A DNA stretch of 64,000 bases from Ancistrus triradiatus (taxonomy: Eukaryota > Chordata > Actinopteri > Siluriformes > Loricariidae): NCBI GenBank assembly GCA_025084515.1, contig JAJAGP010000083.1, forward strand, positions 643,665 through 707,664, in the 5' to 3' direction. Both the position numbers and the translations under genes were made by a program. Of this stretch, positions 10,777 to 22,784 are shown one piece after another. Under the pieces are notes generated by a model that was given only the letters and a program-made list of their open reading frames with translations, searched no databases and was not told where the DNA came from. Every line of letters begins with the position of its first letter. Position 1 is the stretch's first letter.

Positions 10777-12734
10777 CATGGCAAAAATTTGTGGGCATAT
10801 TTACCATTATGGTTTGGTTTACAAAATCTAAAGTACTACAGCACACTTGATTACAGTTTGTTTGAAACAGTACTGCTAGTCTAAGTGGTCTCTGTTATTT
10901 CTGTTCTTCTATGGTGATAGATTTATATTAGCAATGAACTTAGTTTGGCTTTGGCTGTGGCGGTGTTCAGTTGCAAATGAGTCTTAAATGCCAGCACAAA
11001 AATCCCTGTGATATACATCATGGATTGTGATCCAGCCTAAAAAATATGATATAAAATCTGTCATATCGCCTACAAGTAATAATGAGCCAATTTATAAAAT
11101 GCTAATTAAACCCAATAAATAAAGTCACATTTGTACTAGAGAGTGACAAAGCCCCAGATGACCATTCATGTACTACGTAGAGACTGAGTGATGACTTTTA
11201 CATCAGTGACAAGGAGGCAGAGCAACAAGCAAGACAAGTCAATTTTATGCAAATATACCAGGTAAAAAACAGGGGCATCGAGGGTGACAGCCCTGGAAAT
11301 CCATCTTAGGGCTGGCAAAGGTAGCAGAAGCAATGCCAGGACTGAAACCCGGGTCGCAGGGGAGGGCTAACAAATTGCCTCCGCAAAACCCGAGCGCCTA
11401 CACTTGTAAAGCCATACAATATTTTGATACAGCCCACTGAATGACTTTAATCATTTAAGAATCTCAAAGTCCTCTGCCGACCATATATGGACAAAACTCC
11501 AGGAGAACAACTTGGCATTGTTAAGTTTGGACCTCATCAATGCATGTTTATTTGAAGCCATCTAAGAAATACAGCCCCTAGTCCACAGGTTTGATGCTTC
11601 AAACGAAGGGAAGCTTTAACAAGTTCTCTCTGCATTAAATTAAACACACAATGCACTGTCAAGGCCCCCAGATGACTATCAAGGCATTATGGTTAACCAT
11701 GTAATGCAGTACTGGCCTGGTGTGAAGCAAGAGCCAAAGCTGTATAAAATGATCCACACTCAAGTTATTCTTGGCATTTGACTTCATAGCTTACTGGAGA
11801 CATTAACGCATCATTAGAGATGCACAATGCTGTTATTTTTTGGTAGCGGGTTTACGAACTGCGATGTCTCTTGCGCCGTCTGCTCAACTCCACTCTTGGC
11901 TAGAGTTTGAATATTTATGAACAGACAAAGGAGAAATTAAAATGGCAGGTTTACAAAAATGCATCACTTTTAAAAAAAGCTTCCAAAAAGCTGGAAACTA
12001 CAGACTTGCTCCTTCATCCTTTTCTACCGCACCACAAATATTATTCAAATAAACATGACATGAAGTGATCTAATGCCGAAGCCCCAAAAAGGAAGAGGAT
12101 GTCTAGTTGAAAGGTAGATTATAGCTTCTTTTACACTCCACATCACCTCATAGTCACGAGGTTCTTCTCTCACTTTGTGCTTTATAGTAAAAATTTACAA
12201 TAACTCCGTTCCCATCTTAATGCTTCCCTAGTTGTAAACAAACGAACCTTAATAAATCCCATTTTTCTCAACAGCTGAGCGCTTGTAGCCCCTTGACATC
12301 TTTTATTTAAAATATCCACGAATATCACTCTCTCATCACGTACGTCATCTTTATCTGTTTACTAACTTTCCCACCTTAGTAAGGCCAAAAAGGTTTTTAT
12401 CAATGTCTACTTGAATTTATTTTTGGATGAATATTCAAAATGTGCATAAATGATGACAATGGAAAATTCCTCACAACAGAAAGTACAAGTTTACATCATT
12501 CCAGGTGGCTGATATTTTGCCAGAGCTTTTGTTCTTTGACAGAGTCCAGAACTGCAGATCAGTATGACCTAAAAAAAAGCCAAACAATATCATCTACATT
12601 ACACATATAATTAAGACGGCAATTACTCAAAGCCTATACAATTACACAAAACCATTTATTGTTCAAAATTAGCACAAGTACAGTAACAATGCAAAGCATG
12701 GTAACATTGTTATCAATCGCCTTAGAGACACACA
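10777..12734. other. Unique DNA; possible conserved block at 11690-11960
   Basis: No gene or transposon is recognised. The part at 11690-11960 lacks the low-complexity texture of its surroundings and has words such as GGAGACATTAACGCATCATT and TTGAATATTTATGAACAGAC. That is compatible with a regulatory element but not evidence for one. Confidence 0.3.
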
Positions 12735-13353
12735 GTGTGTTTACAGGGACTTAATACGATAACTGCAGAAAATCAGATTTTGTCTGTAATTCAATCAACA
12801 AGTTTACATGGACTTGGGTAATCTGATAATGGGATAAAAGCTCCAGGTTTACATGAAATAATCTGAAATCTACATTGCAACCAGCCAATAATCTCAGAGA
12901 AAGATGGGAGATAAACTTCAAACATTAATAATTAAATAATGAAATTCTTCATTTCCTTGAATATACACTGTTTCTGATTGTCTCCAAAAACTGGTAGTCT
13001 TTTGGCGGATGCTGCATTTAATTCCAGGGTTGCCAGATCCCACGAGATAAACAATCAATCTTGTCTATGAAAACAGCAGCGAATAAGCGGACCTGGCAAC
13101 CATGTTTGATTCTGCTAGCCCCTTCTGGGCTACATTTTCGTGCATGTGCAGACAGAAAACCGAGTGAAATGAGAGTTAGAATATATATGCGCTGAGAAAT
13201 CAGATTACTGAAATAAAATCCAGCTCTCTTTATCAAACTGATTTATAGGCCGATCTGAGAAATCAGAGTATGCTGTTTACATGACCACTTGAGTAATCAG
13301 ACAACTGCAGAAATCTGCTTATGAGAAGATTATTAAGTGCATGTAAACACACT
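12735..13353 (+). mobile_element. MITE-1, complete copy (about 620 bp)
   Basis: It begins GTGTGTTTACAGGGACTTAA and ends with the inverted counterpart TTAAGTGCATGTAAACACAC. Subterminal repeats of GCAGAAATCTGATT and AATCTGATAATGGGAT occur in both arms. The core includes GAATAAGCGGACCTGGCAAC, also found at 30125 and, mutated, at 49466. The frame at 13018-13236 (minus) lies in the core but shows no transposase motif. This is a non-autonomous DNA transposon; the superfamily is not determined. Confidence 0.8.
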
Positions 13354-14167
13354 CAAAGACTATAAACAACAGTACATACACCAGTGCAACTATGAAAGCA
13401 GAGATGGAAAGCAAATCTTTGGGAATCAGGTAGCCTCATGTCCCAGCTGACACACAGTAGTATGTTTACCTGGGGTTCAGTGCAAAGCTTTTCATTCAAA
13501 ACACATTTCAAAACACAAAGCTCATCTTAGCTAAGATACTGATTTCTTTGAGTTACAAACAGTCTCTGTAATTTATGGTTGAACATTTTATCATGAGCCA
13601 TGACCATTTTGTTTTCCATTCATTGTTATAGGCCTTGGCAGATCTTAAACCCAACGGCCACTTCCTTTCACTGTCGAGACAGAGTACAGGACATGGAGAA
13701 GGGCTTACATCATTTATCATCTGCAAATTCATCCTCCTTTATGTGCTGTTCAGACAGCTTAATGTAATTTTATCATGTGCTAGAGCAAAACAGAATTTAA
13801 GAACACTTATGAGAAGAATCAAACACGAAAGAAGTGAAAGGAGTGAAGAAAAATCATATCAAACAAGTCTGCTATTCCATTCCTTTAGCCCCCTAAATCA
13901 TTCAGACACTGGTTCAAATGACCAGATACTGCAACTAACTTCACTAAGGATATAAAGTCATTGCATAAGCACTGTACAATCACTACTGATGGTATGCAAC
14001 TACAATGAATCATAATGTCTGCTTCAAACTGAGTACATACCAGAAAATACACCAGGGACATGCCTGGGTTACCTCTGTAGCAAAACAAAGATCAAAGAAT
14101 TGCCCTGATGCAAGACTCGCCCTGCTGTGTGAAGAGAGGCAATTTTGAAACCATTACATTTTAAGAT
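13354..14167. other. Unique DNA, no gene recognised
   Basis: The 106-codon frame at 13635-13955 has no recognised motif. The segment 13690-13790 (TTTATCATCTGCAAATTCAT and neighbours) is AT-rich but not repetitive, and could be non-coding conserved DNA. Confidence 0.35.
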
Positions 14168-14186
14168 CAGTGGTTCTCAACCTGTG
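14168..14186 (+). repeat. Possible hAT transposon terminus
   Basis: CAGTGGTTCTCAACCTGTG matches the usual terminal inverted repeat of hAT/Charlie-type elements. A matching opposite end was not found, so it may be a solitary fragment. Confidence 0.35.
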
Positions 14187-14284
14187 ACTTACGGTACATG
14201 AAATTGTGTCCAGGGTTTCTTTAATTCCTATTATTATATTTTAAAATTAGGGGTAGGTCAGAAATATGGTTCTTTTTGTCTGGA

Positions 14285-15376
14285 TCACAATATTATAACC
14301 ATTACGCCTTTAGCTTTGATTATGGCATGCATTTGCTGTGGCATCGTTCCATAAGCTTCTGCAATGTCACAACATTTAATTCTGTTCAGAGTTGCAAATT
14401 GTAATTTTTCCCCCAAGATCTTGTATTGATGATGGAGATTTGGACCACTGCACAAAGTCTTCTCCAGCACATCCCAAAGACTCTCAATGGGGATCAGGTC
14501 TGGACTCTGTGGTGGAAAATCCATGTGTGAAAATGATGTCTCATGCTCCCTGAACCACTCTTTCACAATTTGAGTCCAATGAATCCTGGCATTGTCATCT
14601 TGGAATATGCCTGTGCCATCAGGAAAGAAAAAAGCCAATGATGGAATAACCTGGTCGTTCTGTGTATTCAATACTATACTTAATACTATATTCAATTCAA
14701 TACTAAGACAGTGTATTCACTTAGTCAGCTGACCTCATTCTTTGGGCACGTAACGTTGCTGAACCTAGACCTGACACACTGCAGCAACCCCAGATCATAG
14801 CACCGCCCCCACAGGCTTGTACGGTAGACACTAGGCATGATGGGTGCATCACTTCAGCTGCCTCTCTTCTTACCCTGATGCGCCCATCACTCTGGAACAG
14901 GGTAAATCTGGACTCCTCAGACCACATGACCTTCTTCCATTGCTCCAGAGTCCAATCTTTATGCTCCCTAACAAACTGAAGCCATGTTTGCCATTTAGCC
15001 TCACTGACAAGTGGTTTTCTTAAGGCCACACAGCTCTTAAGTCCCAATCCCTTGAGTTCCCTTCGCATTGTGCATGTGGAAATGCTCTTACTTTCACTAT
15101 TAAACATATCCCCGAGTTCTACTGTTGTTTTTCTATGATATGATTTCACCAAAGTTTAAGTGATTGGCGATCACGATTATTCAAGATTTTTTTTAGACCA
15201 CAATCCATCCTGGAAGATGATGTTTCCTCACTGTCCTTCCACTTTTTAATAGTGCGTTGGACAGTTCTTAACCCGACTTTAGTAGTTTCAGCAGTCTCCT
15301 TAGACGTTTTCTCTGCTTGATGTATGCTAATAATTTGGCCCCTTCTGAAACAGATGAACATCTTTTCCACAACCAC
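14285..15376 (-). pseudogene. Tc1-like transposase (Tc1-B), frameshifted
   Basis: The transposase is split over three frames. 15376-15146 encodes the N-terminal paired-like helix-turn-helix region (ETAETTKVGLRTVQRTIKKW). 15152-14721 encodes the second DNA-binding part and the start of the catalytic domain (WSEESRFTLF, GGGAMIWGCC). 14695-14285 encodes the rest, with FQDDNARIHW and PPQSPDLIPIESLWDVLE. Tc1 enzymes cut and paste DNA using a DDE triad. The second Asp and the final Glu (in the DLIPIESLW motif) are present. The first motif, normally WSDES, reads WSEES here. With the frame breaks, the gene is almost surely inactive. The total of about 340 residues agrees with the family. Confidence 0.9.
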
Positions 15377-15545
15377 AGGATGTCTTTCGACATGGTTGTT
15401 TAATAAATCAGAAGCTACTCACTGCATCAGTTAGGGTTAAATAACTTGTTACCAGCTGAAACATAATCACTAATGCAGTAATTATCCGATGGGAGGCTCT
15501 TATATATTAGCTTAGGTAAATCAGTGTGTGGCCACCAGGCATTGT
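14285..15545 (-). mobile_element. Tc1-B element, near full length, copy 1
   Basis: This is a Tc1-like transposon on the minus strand. Its 5' non-coding arm (15377-15545) parallels that of the copy at 32089: both carry GAGCCTCCCATCGGATAATT and a terminal GGCCA...GTG segment. The transposase body follows at 15376-14285. The 3' inverted terminus, GGCCAGGCAGTGTA in the other copy, is not visible here, so the 3' end is truncated or replaced near 14285. The 5' end runs directly into a (TG)n microsatellite. Confidence 0.9.
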
Positions 15546-15945
15546 GTGTGTGTGTGTGTGTGTGTATGTGTGTGTGTGTGTGTCTGTATATATAGGAGAG
15601 AGATTATAGAGAGAGAGAGAGAGAGAGAGATATATAGATTATATATATAGATATATGATATATATATAGATATATATAATAGAGAGATAGATAGATATTA
15701 TAGAGACACACCACACACACACACACACACACACACAACACACACACACACACACACACACATACACATTAGATATAGATATATATATAGATAGGATAAT
15801 ATATATAGATATATAGATAATATATATATAGTATATATATATATATATATGATATATATATATAGATCTACACACAATATAACATACACCACACATACAT
15901 ATATACATACACATACACACACATACATATACAGGTAGTCCTCGA
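15543..15945. repeat. Compound microsatellite (TG)n-(AG)n-(AT)n-(AC)n
   Basis: About 400 bp of simple sequence: TG-rich at 15543-15590, AG runs at 15612-15632, TATA/GATA-type AT repeats at 15632-15705, AC runs at 15708-15765, long AT/GATA repeats to about 15865 and CATA repeats to 15930. The TG and AC blocks are complementary and flank AT-rich sequence, so the strand can fold back on itself. The open frames here (Tyr/Ile/Cys/Val repeats) are artefacts. Confidence 0.95.
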
Positions 15946-16040
15946 CTTACGACGCAGATCCGTTTTCCTGGGTGGCGTCATAAATTACCGATTTTCGTTG
16001 TACCGATTTTCGGGTAAAGTCGGAACACACGTACCTTACT
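15932..16040 (+). repeat. Dispersed repeat with AGGTAGTCCTCGACTTACGA terminus
   Basis: CAGGTAGTCCTCGACTTACG followed by repeated GATTTTCG-type words resembles the end of an interspersed vertebrate DNA element. The opposite end was not identified. Confidence 0.4.
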
Positions 16041-16227
16041 ATTATGGTTTGGCATCCTACACGATGGCGAATCGTTAAAATGAGACAAAAGGATTATAGG
16101 ACCCAATCGCAGTTAGCTCCAGATGGTAGTGATGAACTGAAATGAATAGAATAAATAAAACAATGATTAATAAAATACAAACGAACGGCAGACAAAGAAA
16201 AAAGAAAAAAACTGCAGACAAAGAAAA

Positions 16228-16285
16228 AAGAGAGACACACACACACACACATATATATATATATTCACATACACATATATGTGCG
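16228..16285. repeat. (AC)n(AT)n microsatellite
   Basis: A GAGAC-ACACACACAC run passes into ATATATAT and then CACATATATGTG. Confidence 0.9.
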
Positions 16286-17397
16286 TCATTTGTCCCAACG
16301 CCCTACCTGTTCATAATTAAAGCTTTAATCACATCGTTTTATCTTCCGAAGCATTTATCAATATAACGAGAGAGAAGTTCAAAAGCCCCACGGCTAGACA
16401 CAATGTCTGTACAGCAAAGCCCTACAGGCTAGTCTTGGAAGGCATGGGTTTAATAACTGGGGTATTTAATTCTCCTACTGGAAAAATAACAAAGCATACA
16501 TTAACCAAACAGTGAGCTCCAGCAAGTCTCGTGGGCTCGCATTATTCCCCCCGACAGACACAGGCCCTAAAAACTTGCCCTGAGGAGAAATGTTTGGCCC
16601 TCTATAATCCAGCCAGGACTGTGACGAACACAGTACTATTCTGGGGGGAGGGGGACATGGTTGGCATAGTGGTTCGTGTTTGAGGATTTACAGACTACTT
16701 TGCTTTGTTCATTATTTGCCAGCTCATACGTTTACTTTACCAACAGTGAAAAGAAAAAGGTCTGTTTACACAAGCAGGACTCCACCAAGTCATGAGCCTG
16801 GGTGCCATCTCCAAAGTTATGAAACCTCTCTCTGAAAACAATCTGACAGAACTAAGAGGAACTAAGAGGTGCTAGAGAATTGTATAAATATATGATGCTG
16901 GTTGCCTTGTACGGGGCTGGAAGGAGACTGGCTCAAGGCTTGTAAAAAGAGAACTGCCACCTGTTCCTAACTACATTTGGGCATAAAGAAATGTTTCTCT
17001 GCGCATAAACTTGCTCTAGCAGGTCTCGGCTTAAGGTGAATACTGCAAAGGGCTGCTTTTCATCACCTTTAGTGCCAAACTACTCGCCTCTGGGGTTAGA
17101 CTGCATACCCATACTGTGCAGATGTCACCATTCTCACAACATCATTAAGCTGTAAAGAATTTACCACATAGCAGAATGTTCTTATATTTTGCTCTAAATC
17201 TACATGAAGGAACAATCACAGAAGAGGCATGATGCCCTGGGAGGCACTGGCACACTGAGCACAAGTTGCAAATGCACCCTGGTCAGTGTTCATGAGATAC
17301 AAATCCAACGTGATCATAACCAGGATACAGCAGTTACTGAAGATGAATAAATGGAACACAAAAAAACTGAGACGAATATATGTATTTACATATATAA
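16286..17397. other. Unique DNA, no gene recognised
   Basis: No credible coding region was found. A direct repeat of the 10-base unit AACTAAGAGG occurs at about 16853-16872. Confidence 0.4.
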
Positions 17398-17715
17398 TAT
17401 AATACTCTTTTCCAGTGATCTTCATTCCAATCTTTTCACTCTGTTCTTCTTCCAAAAAACTGTTTTCTTGGCTGCTACCCTTCCAAAAAGATTATTCCTG
17501 ATCACGCTTCTTCAGACTGTAGAAGGGTCAACTTGGCATCCAGTGTAAGGAGAGGTCACACTTAGTTTCTCTGATTCTTTTCAGTTTTTTAATACTGCTT
17601 ACAAAATTGGTTGTATGTTTATAAATAGACTGTGAAAAATATGCTCATTATACCATTGCTAAAACAATATTATATCTAATCTAATGGTGACCTAAGACTT
17701 TTGCACAGTACTGTA
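17398..17715 (-). mobile_element. Tc1-A fragment, copy 1
   Basis: The right end is the terminal repeat: read on the minus strand it begins TACAGTACTGTGCAAAAGTC TTAGGTCACC. Inward, on the minus strand, lies a transposase stretch with frames matching LRSV(I/T)..NLFGRVAAKK, interrupted by frame breaks. The catalytic two-thirds of the gene is missing. The same segment is present at 33826-34264 and, on the opposite strand, at 39725-40058. Confidence 0.8.
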
Positions 17716-18464
17716 TGTGCTTTCTGCAGCAAGCAGTATGAAAAGCAATGTGAGGTCTGAGTATTACTGTTAGGATATTTTGGTGTTTTCCTGCTCCAAG
17801 TTGCAAACCTGATCTAACTAGTTCATTAACCAGCTCTTCCTGAGATGAAGTAGATGCGTCAAAGTTGGAAAACACAACTATGTAGGGGACTGCACATTTA
17901 GTGTTTCGCTGCCCTAACACAACCGATTCAACTCTTATCAGCAAGGGCCCCTCAGGAAAACACAAAACATGCAAAGTAGATGACCTCTGTGTCCTGGACT
18001 GAGAACAAAGATAATTAACCTAATTTATGAAACAAGACCAAGAGGAAGAGATGTACCATAACAGAGGGATACAAGAGGAGAGAACAGCAAAAGACAGAGC
18101 ATCATGATAACACCAGATAGAAGGAGAAGAGATAAATACTTCAGCAAGGATGGTGAACAGAGAGTGAATGAATACACATTTCAGTAAAGTATGGATAAAG
18201 TAGTTGGACAGTGTGTATGAGAGTGCATCTGCTTTTTTGATGATTCTGAACCATCATAATTCCGACATCAAACGGTCGGTTTTATTTTTTTGCGCCCAAA
18301 TGAAGAAATATTCCAAAGACGATGCACATAATCCAGTCCAGTCGGTGGCGATATTGCACCAAATACAGTATGCCAATCACCATAAAGGCCAAAAGGAAAA
18401 AATGAAGAACTAAGGTGGAATCATAAACACATTATGTACATTATATTCATTTATTCACGTTCTG
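17716..18464. other. Unique DNA, no gene recognised
   Basis: The minus-strand frame at 17681-17974 has no recognised domain. No repeat was recognised. Confidence 0.4.
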
Positions 18465-18545
18465 ATCTGCTTGATCCTGGACAGGGTTGAGGATAAAAGT
18501 GGGACAGGGCACGAGGCAGGAACAACCTCAGACAGGGCGCCAATC
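18465..18545 (-). repeat. L2/SINE-type dispersed repeat fragment
   Basis: GGGACAGGGCACGAGGCAGG and CAGACAGGGCGCCAATCCAT are the reverse of the teleost repeat module that describes the 3' part of the elements at 47330 and 61990. Confidence 0.65.
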
Positions 18546-18649
18546 CATCATAGTGTATATTATATTAAATTACTTTATTATGTATATCAGTCTATGGGTA
18601 CGATTTCAGATACTCCCTCAGTCTCAGCGTCGCGGTCCCAGCGAGAAGG

Positions 18650-18673
18650 CGAGGCGAAACTGCATTCGCCTCG
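18650..18673. repeat. Small GC-rich hairpin
   Basis: CGAGGCGAA at 18650-18658 and TTCGCCTCG at 18665-18673 can form a 9-bp stem with a 6-base loop inside an AT-rich setting. No RNA family was recognised. Confidence 0.45.
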
Positions 18674-21600
18674 GTGGCTATAAAGTTTTATTACATGTTC
18701 GCTTACCTTGTGTCTTTATATTTCAATTATTTCATGTATTTATTGATCATTATTATCATATTACATTCCTTTTCTGTAATCATGCTTTTAATCATTAATT
18801 ATATATGCATATAGGCGTAAAAAACAATCATTAGGATTCCAACGAACAAATCGGAGTTCAAACGGCCTTCTGGAACCAATCACATTGAATATTTGAATCA
18901 TCCAAAAGGACTAGCATTTAACATTAGCATTACTCTAGTTTATATTTTAGTTAGTTTACTTAAGTTTAAGACACAACTGGTAACCTAATCAAAAATAAGC
19001 CTGCCCCCATCTACTTTCCTTCGCTTTTGTTAGTTTTCTTTATTATTGGAAACTCTACTAAAACAAAGGATACAACAGAACAAGAATAAAACAATTAGAA
19101 ACAATTAAAACAATTCTTTTCAGAAACCATTTGTGCAAACTCAAGCAGGTTTTCTAGTTTAGGAAGCAGTCAATTTGTTTGTCTGTCATAGACGAAGTAC
19201 AGCGACTGGAGCCGAAACAAGGAAGGGCCTCAAAGCTAAACACAGAGGAAGACCTGAGGCCAGTGTCGTGCAGTTCTGCATGGTTCACCAACGTCTGTGT
19301 CTACAGAGATAAATGGAGGCTCCATGTGGCTCCTGCATTAGGCAGGACTACACAGACAAGCGCTGTTCAGACAGCCTGTTAATTGTATATCGTAAATGTT
19401 TGTCCTGTTCCTCCATGCTTTGTCTTTTATGTGAGCTCTGCTCGCTGTAGGTAAAAATACCATAAGGTACTAAAAATCTTAATGGATTATTCAGTCAATA
19501 AACATGAAAAATGCCTCACTGCTCAATTATTCAATTGATTAAACTTAATAAAACTATTACTTAAATATTTGCAGGCACTAGTAATTATTATCGACAAAAT
19601 CACAAGTACAAAAAGCAATTCCCAGCACAGCCATGCATCCGAGTGCCAAAATCAACTTGCCTAACTTTAAACAGTTCTGACATGAGGTCTGCCAACTCTC
19701 ACGCATCACCTAGAAGACTCTTCTGCTTCCTTTATGGACTATCCTCAAGATATACATCTCAGATTATTTCTAGTGTGCAAGCTGGACACATGTAAAGGAC
19801 AACAGTGGCAGACGTATTGGACAACTGACGGCATCATGATACTTGGGGATAGTGTTTAGGGAATGACACTCCACTTGTGTAGCCTTCAGAATATAGGCTA
19901 CAAACAGACTTCATGCTAAACTAAATTAATTTTATTTAAGCTGTCAACGTCCAGCTATGAATGGAAAATGTAAACAACATAATCCAAATTAATGGCTGAA
20001 GTCTGGTCTTTCCTTAAACAGTAACATTTCCCATGTGTTTAAATAGAAAGAGTGAGGATTTCCAAAAAAGGTAGGAGGAGTTTGATTGGTGGGCACTATA
20101 TATAGTCATTTATGTTCCTAGTTCTGATTGACAGCTGGTTCCATGGTTCCACCCCTTCAAGAGGTCAGCAAATAACCATAAGAAAAGCTGTGCATCCATA
20201 CAAGGCATATGAAAAAGGGACTGTCCAATAAACAGAGAAATGTTTTGCAAAACGTAACCGCTTGCACTTCATTCACTGCCAGCGAAGCTCATGTGTTCAA
20301 GTGTGGCCAAAGTACGCGTTAAAAGCCATCTGTCCAATAAGCATTAAGCTTTCGTCCTATCTAATCAGCAAACACAAATGCATAACACAGACCCAGAGGG
20401 ACTCCGACTTCAGTGAATGTCTATTAGCTTTGTGTCAGGGCCATCAAAGGAGGCGGGTTTAAGAGGAGCACCAGAACAGAAGCTTAGAAGTTTAAGGAAC
20501 CATGTGATATCGCAGTAAGATAATTGTTCATTTAATTCACTAAAATTTTTAATTCCACCAAGGATAACGCGTAACAAACACTTTGGTAAGCATTTTTTGC
20601 AGCATTACAACAAAACTGACGTCTTCAGCAGTAACCTGTGATAAGCAGCAAAGTGAACATTCTTTGCCTATCAGGTCAGTGTCAGTTTCTGCTTCTTTTC
20701 CTGTTTGGATGGCCAAGTATTAAATTTTTTTAAAGCTGCATCCAAATTAGAGAGTCCATAATGCACACTGACAGTTTACCCATGTCACCTGGTTGTTCAT
20801 TTGAATACTTCACAATGGCAGCCTTGTATGACGAACACTAAGAATTTAACAAGACTTTCGTGTCCTGGTAAGGAAGTGGAGAAGTAATTTGCCTCCTATA
20901 CTTTGAAAAGGCCCTTGGGAAACCTCTTGGGTTTAGGGACTTATAATGACAATAGTTTCTCTATACAGCTGAAGTAGAAGTCATTGGCCTATAAAAAAGT
21001 AATTTTTTCTGCTATGAGCGAACTCGCCCTATTCATCTCACTGATAACTATATAAAATGTGTTTTGTTATGGTAGCCAGGGTATGAAATGCATGATTTAG
21101 TCTTTCTGTTGTTGCAATTTACACGAATAGTAGTAAACATAAGATTTAGTATTGACCCATGTCTTTATCCATAGTGACTGGACTCGAGGGAAAAAATAAA
21201 TAGACCCTACTTAATGCTGAAACAACTCTGGAGTCAAGATACAAGTAATTTGTGTTCCCCACAGTAAACTGCTGATGGATTTAATATGTACTGCTCTGAG
21301 ATGCTACTATTTCAGTGATGTGCATGTAGTGGGAGGCAGACAACATCAAGCAGTTGGCTTTGTATAGTTCAGTCCTCATATATCCTGGTAAATCGAGCAA
21401 AAAAGCTTCGTAAACTGCAAAAGATTTGACATTCTTCTGTCACTATCCTCATACACAAACACTCGGCTCACGTTACATCCATTATCCCAGGCTTTTACAC
21501 GAGCTGCCTGTCAGTACAAGGTACAAAGTACAAATCATGTCTACTATATTGTTATTAATTAATACTAGCACTATGAATCTTTCACATAGCCTGATATTCT

Positions 21601-22784
21601 TTAGGTCAACTGGAACCCCACCTAGGCAGCTGCAGTTTAAAAAATCATTTGTGCAGACAGAAAAGAGAGAGGTTCTCATTCATTTGGAGGCTTTGTTTGC
21701 GTTCCAAATACAAGAAAACCCCTCATAAGCAAGATCCATATCACACTTATCTAAGGGTCTTTGGCAAAGGTAAATAAAGTTTACAGTACAAGTTTTCCTT
21801 GTCTTGAATCACCTCATTTATGCTGTGTTCAGGATTTGGCAGGTACCCATGGAAACTGAAAAAAATTACCCTGTTTCTTTTTGATACTTTACCAGCACAT
21901 ATTCTTAGTCCAAGTTCTTCGGCGAGGGCTCCGCGGTGAAAGCCATGTCTGACACACAGGATGAGTTTCACTGTGAAACAGCTTTAAAAATGTCAAAGAT
22001 ATGAGTCAAAACAACAGCTTATTTATATCCTGAAAGACGTTCTTCGATGTCAGTAAACTGGTATTTATGTATTGTTTGAGCATTTATTTGGTTCTTCCTA
22101 ATGGTTACAAGCTATTTCCAAATAACCATTTCATGCTAGCCGGAGCAGAGGCCAAACCAGTCCTTGGAGTCATTGGTGTTTAAACAGCTCTTAGATTTTG
22201 GAGCCAGTAAGCACTCAAGATTCACAATGTTGAACGTAAAGACAAACATTGCTCTAATTCACAACTGAGCAAAGTTCATATTTGGTACTTAAACATCTAA
22301 GAGCGATTTAAGGATTTGGCTGAATGACTGGTATGAGGTATTATTTAGCTAAGTCTGACAGTTGGAAGTCAACCGTTCTAAAAGAAAAGGATCTGCAAAA
22401 GTTCAAATAACAGTTTTAAAATGGTGTAAACCAAAATCAACATGGACAAAACCATCTGTAAACAGACCTCAAGCACCACATGTCCACACTGGAGCATGGC
22501 AAAAAACATGATCCCTCTTACCACAGAAAAAAAAACTAAAAAGCCTGCTCTCAACGGTAACTTTAGAAGACACTGAGCCTGTACAGTGGGAATAGCAATA
22601 ATCAAAATGACACGTTTGGGGTGTTGGCAGTCAGCAGAAGCACAGCAGTTACTTGAAAAGTACAGGGGACAGAAAGCCACAACGCAGACATCACAACTAC
22701 AAGATTCTTTCACCTCACACCCATTTCAACTACTCCTTATACCCCCTATAATGGTGCATTCACACTAGAGACTAAATAAATAAA
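18674..22784. other. Unique DNA; weak exon-like and promoter-like spots only
   Basis: No gene is recognised over 4 kb. The frame at 19179-19382 follows a pyrimidine-rich stretch ending in CATAG|ACG and is less AT-rich than its surroundings, but its 67-residue product matches nothing I know. At 20084-20105 an ATTGG word is followed by CTATATATAG, a CCAAT/TATA-like pair without any gene attached. The frames at 21426-21728 and 22378-22713 look spurious. Confidence 0.3.

Noticed and set aside
15639..15928. Open frames of 76-93 codons rich in Tyr, Ile, Cys and Val
   Set aside because: They are translations of the CA/TA microsatellite and have no independent evidence.
21426..21728. LINE ORF2 fragment (LLHELPVSTRYKVQIM resembles LHWLPV..R..FKI)
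   Set aside because: Only a short stretch resembles the motif; the following NGLAP-type motif and tail are missing, so the match may be chance.
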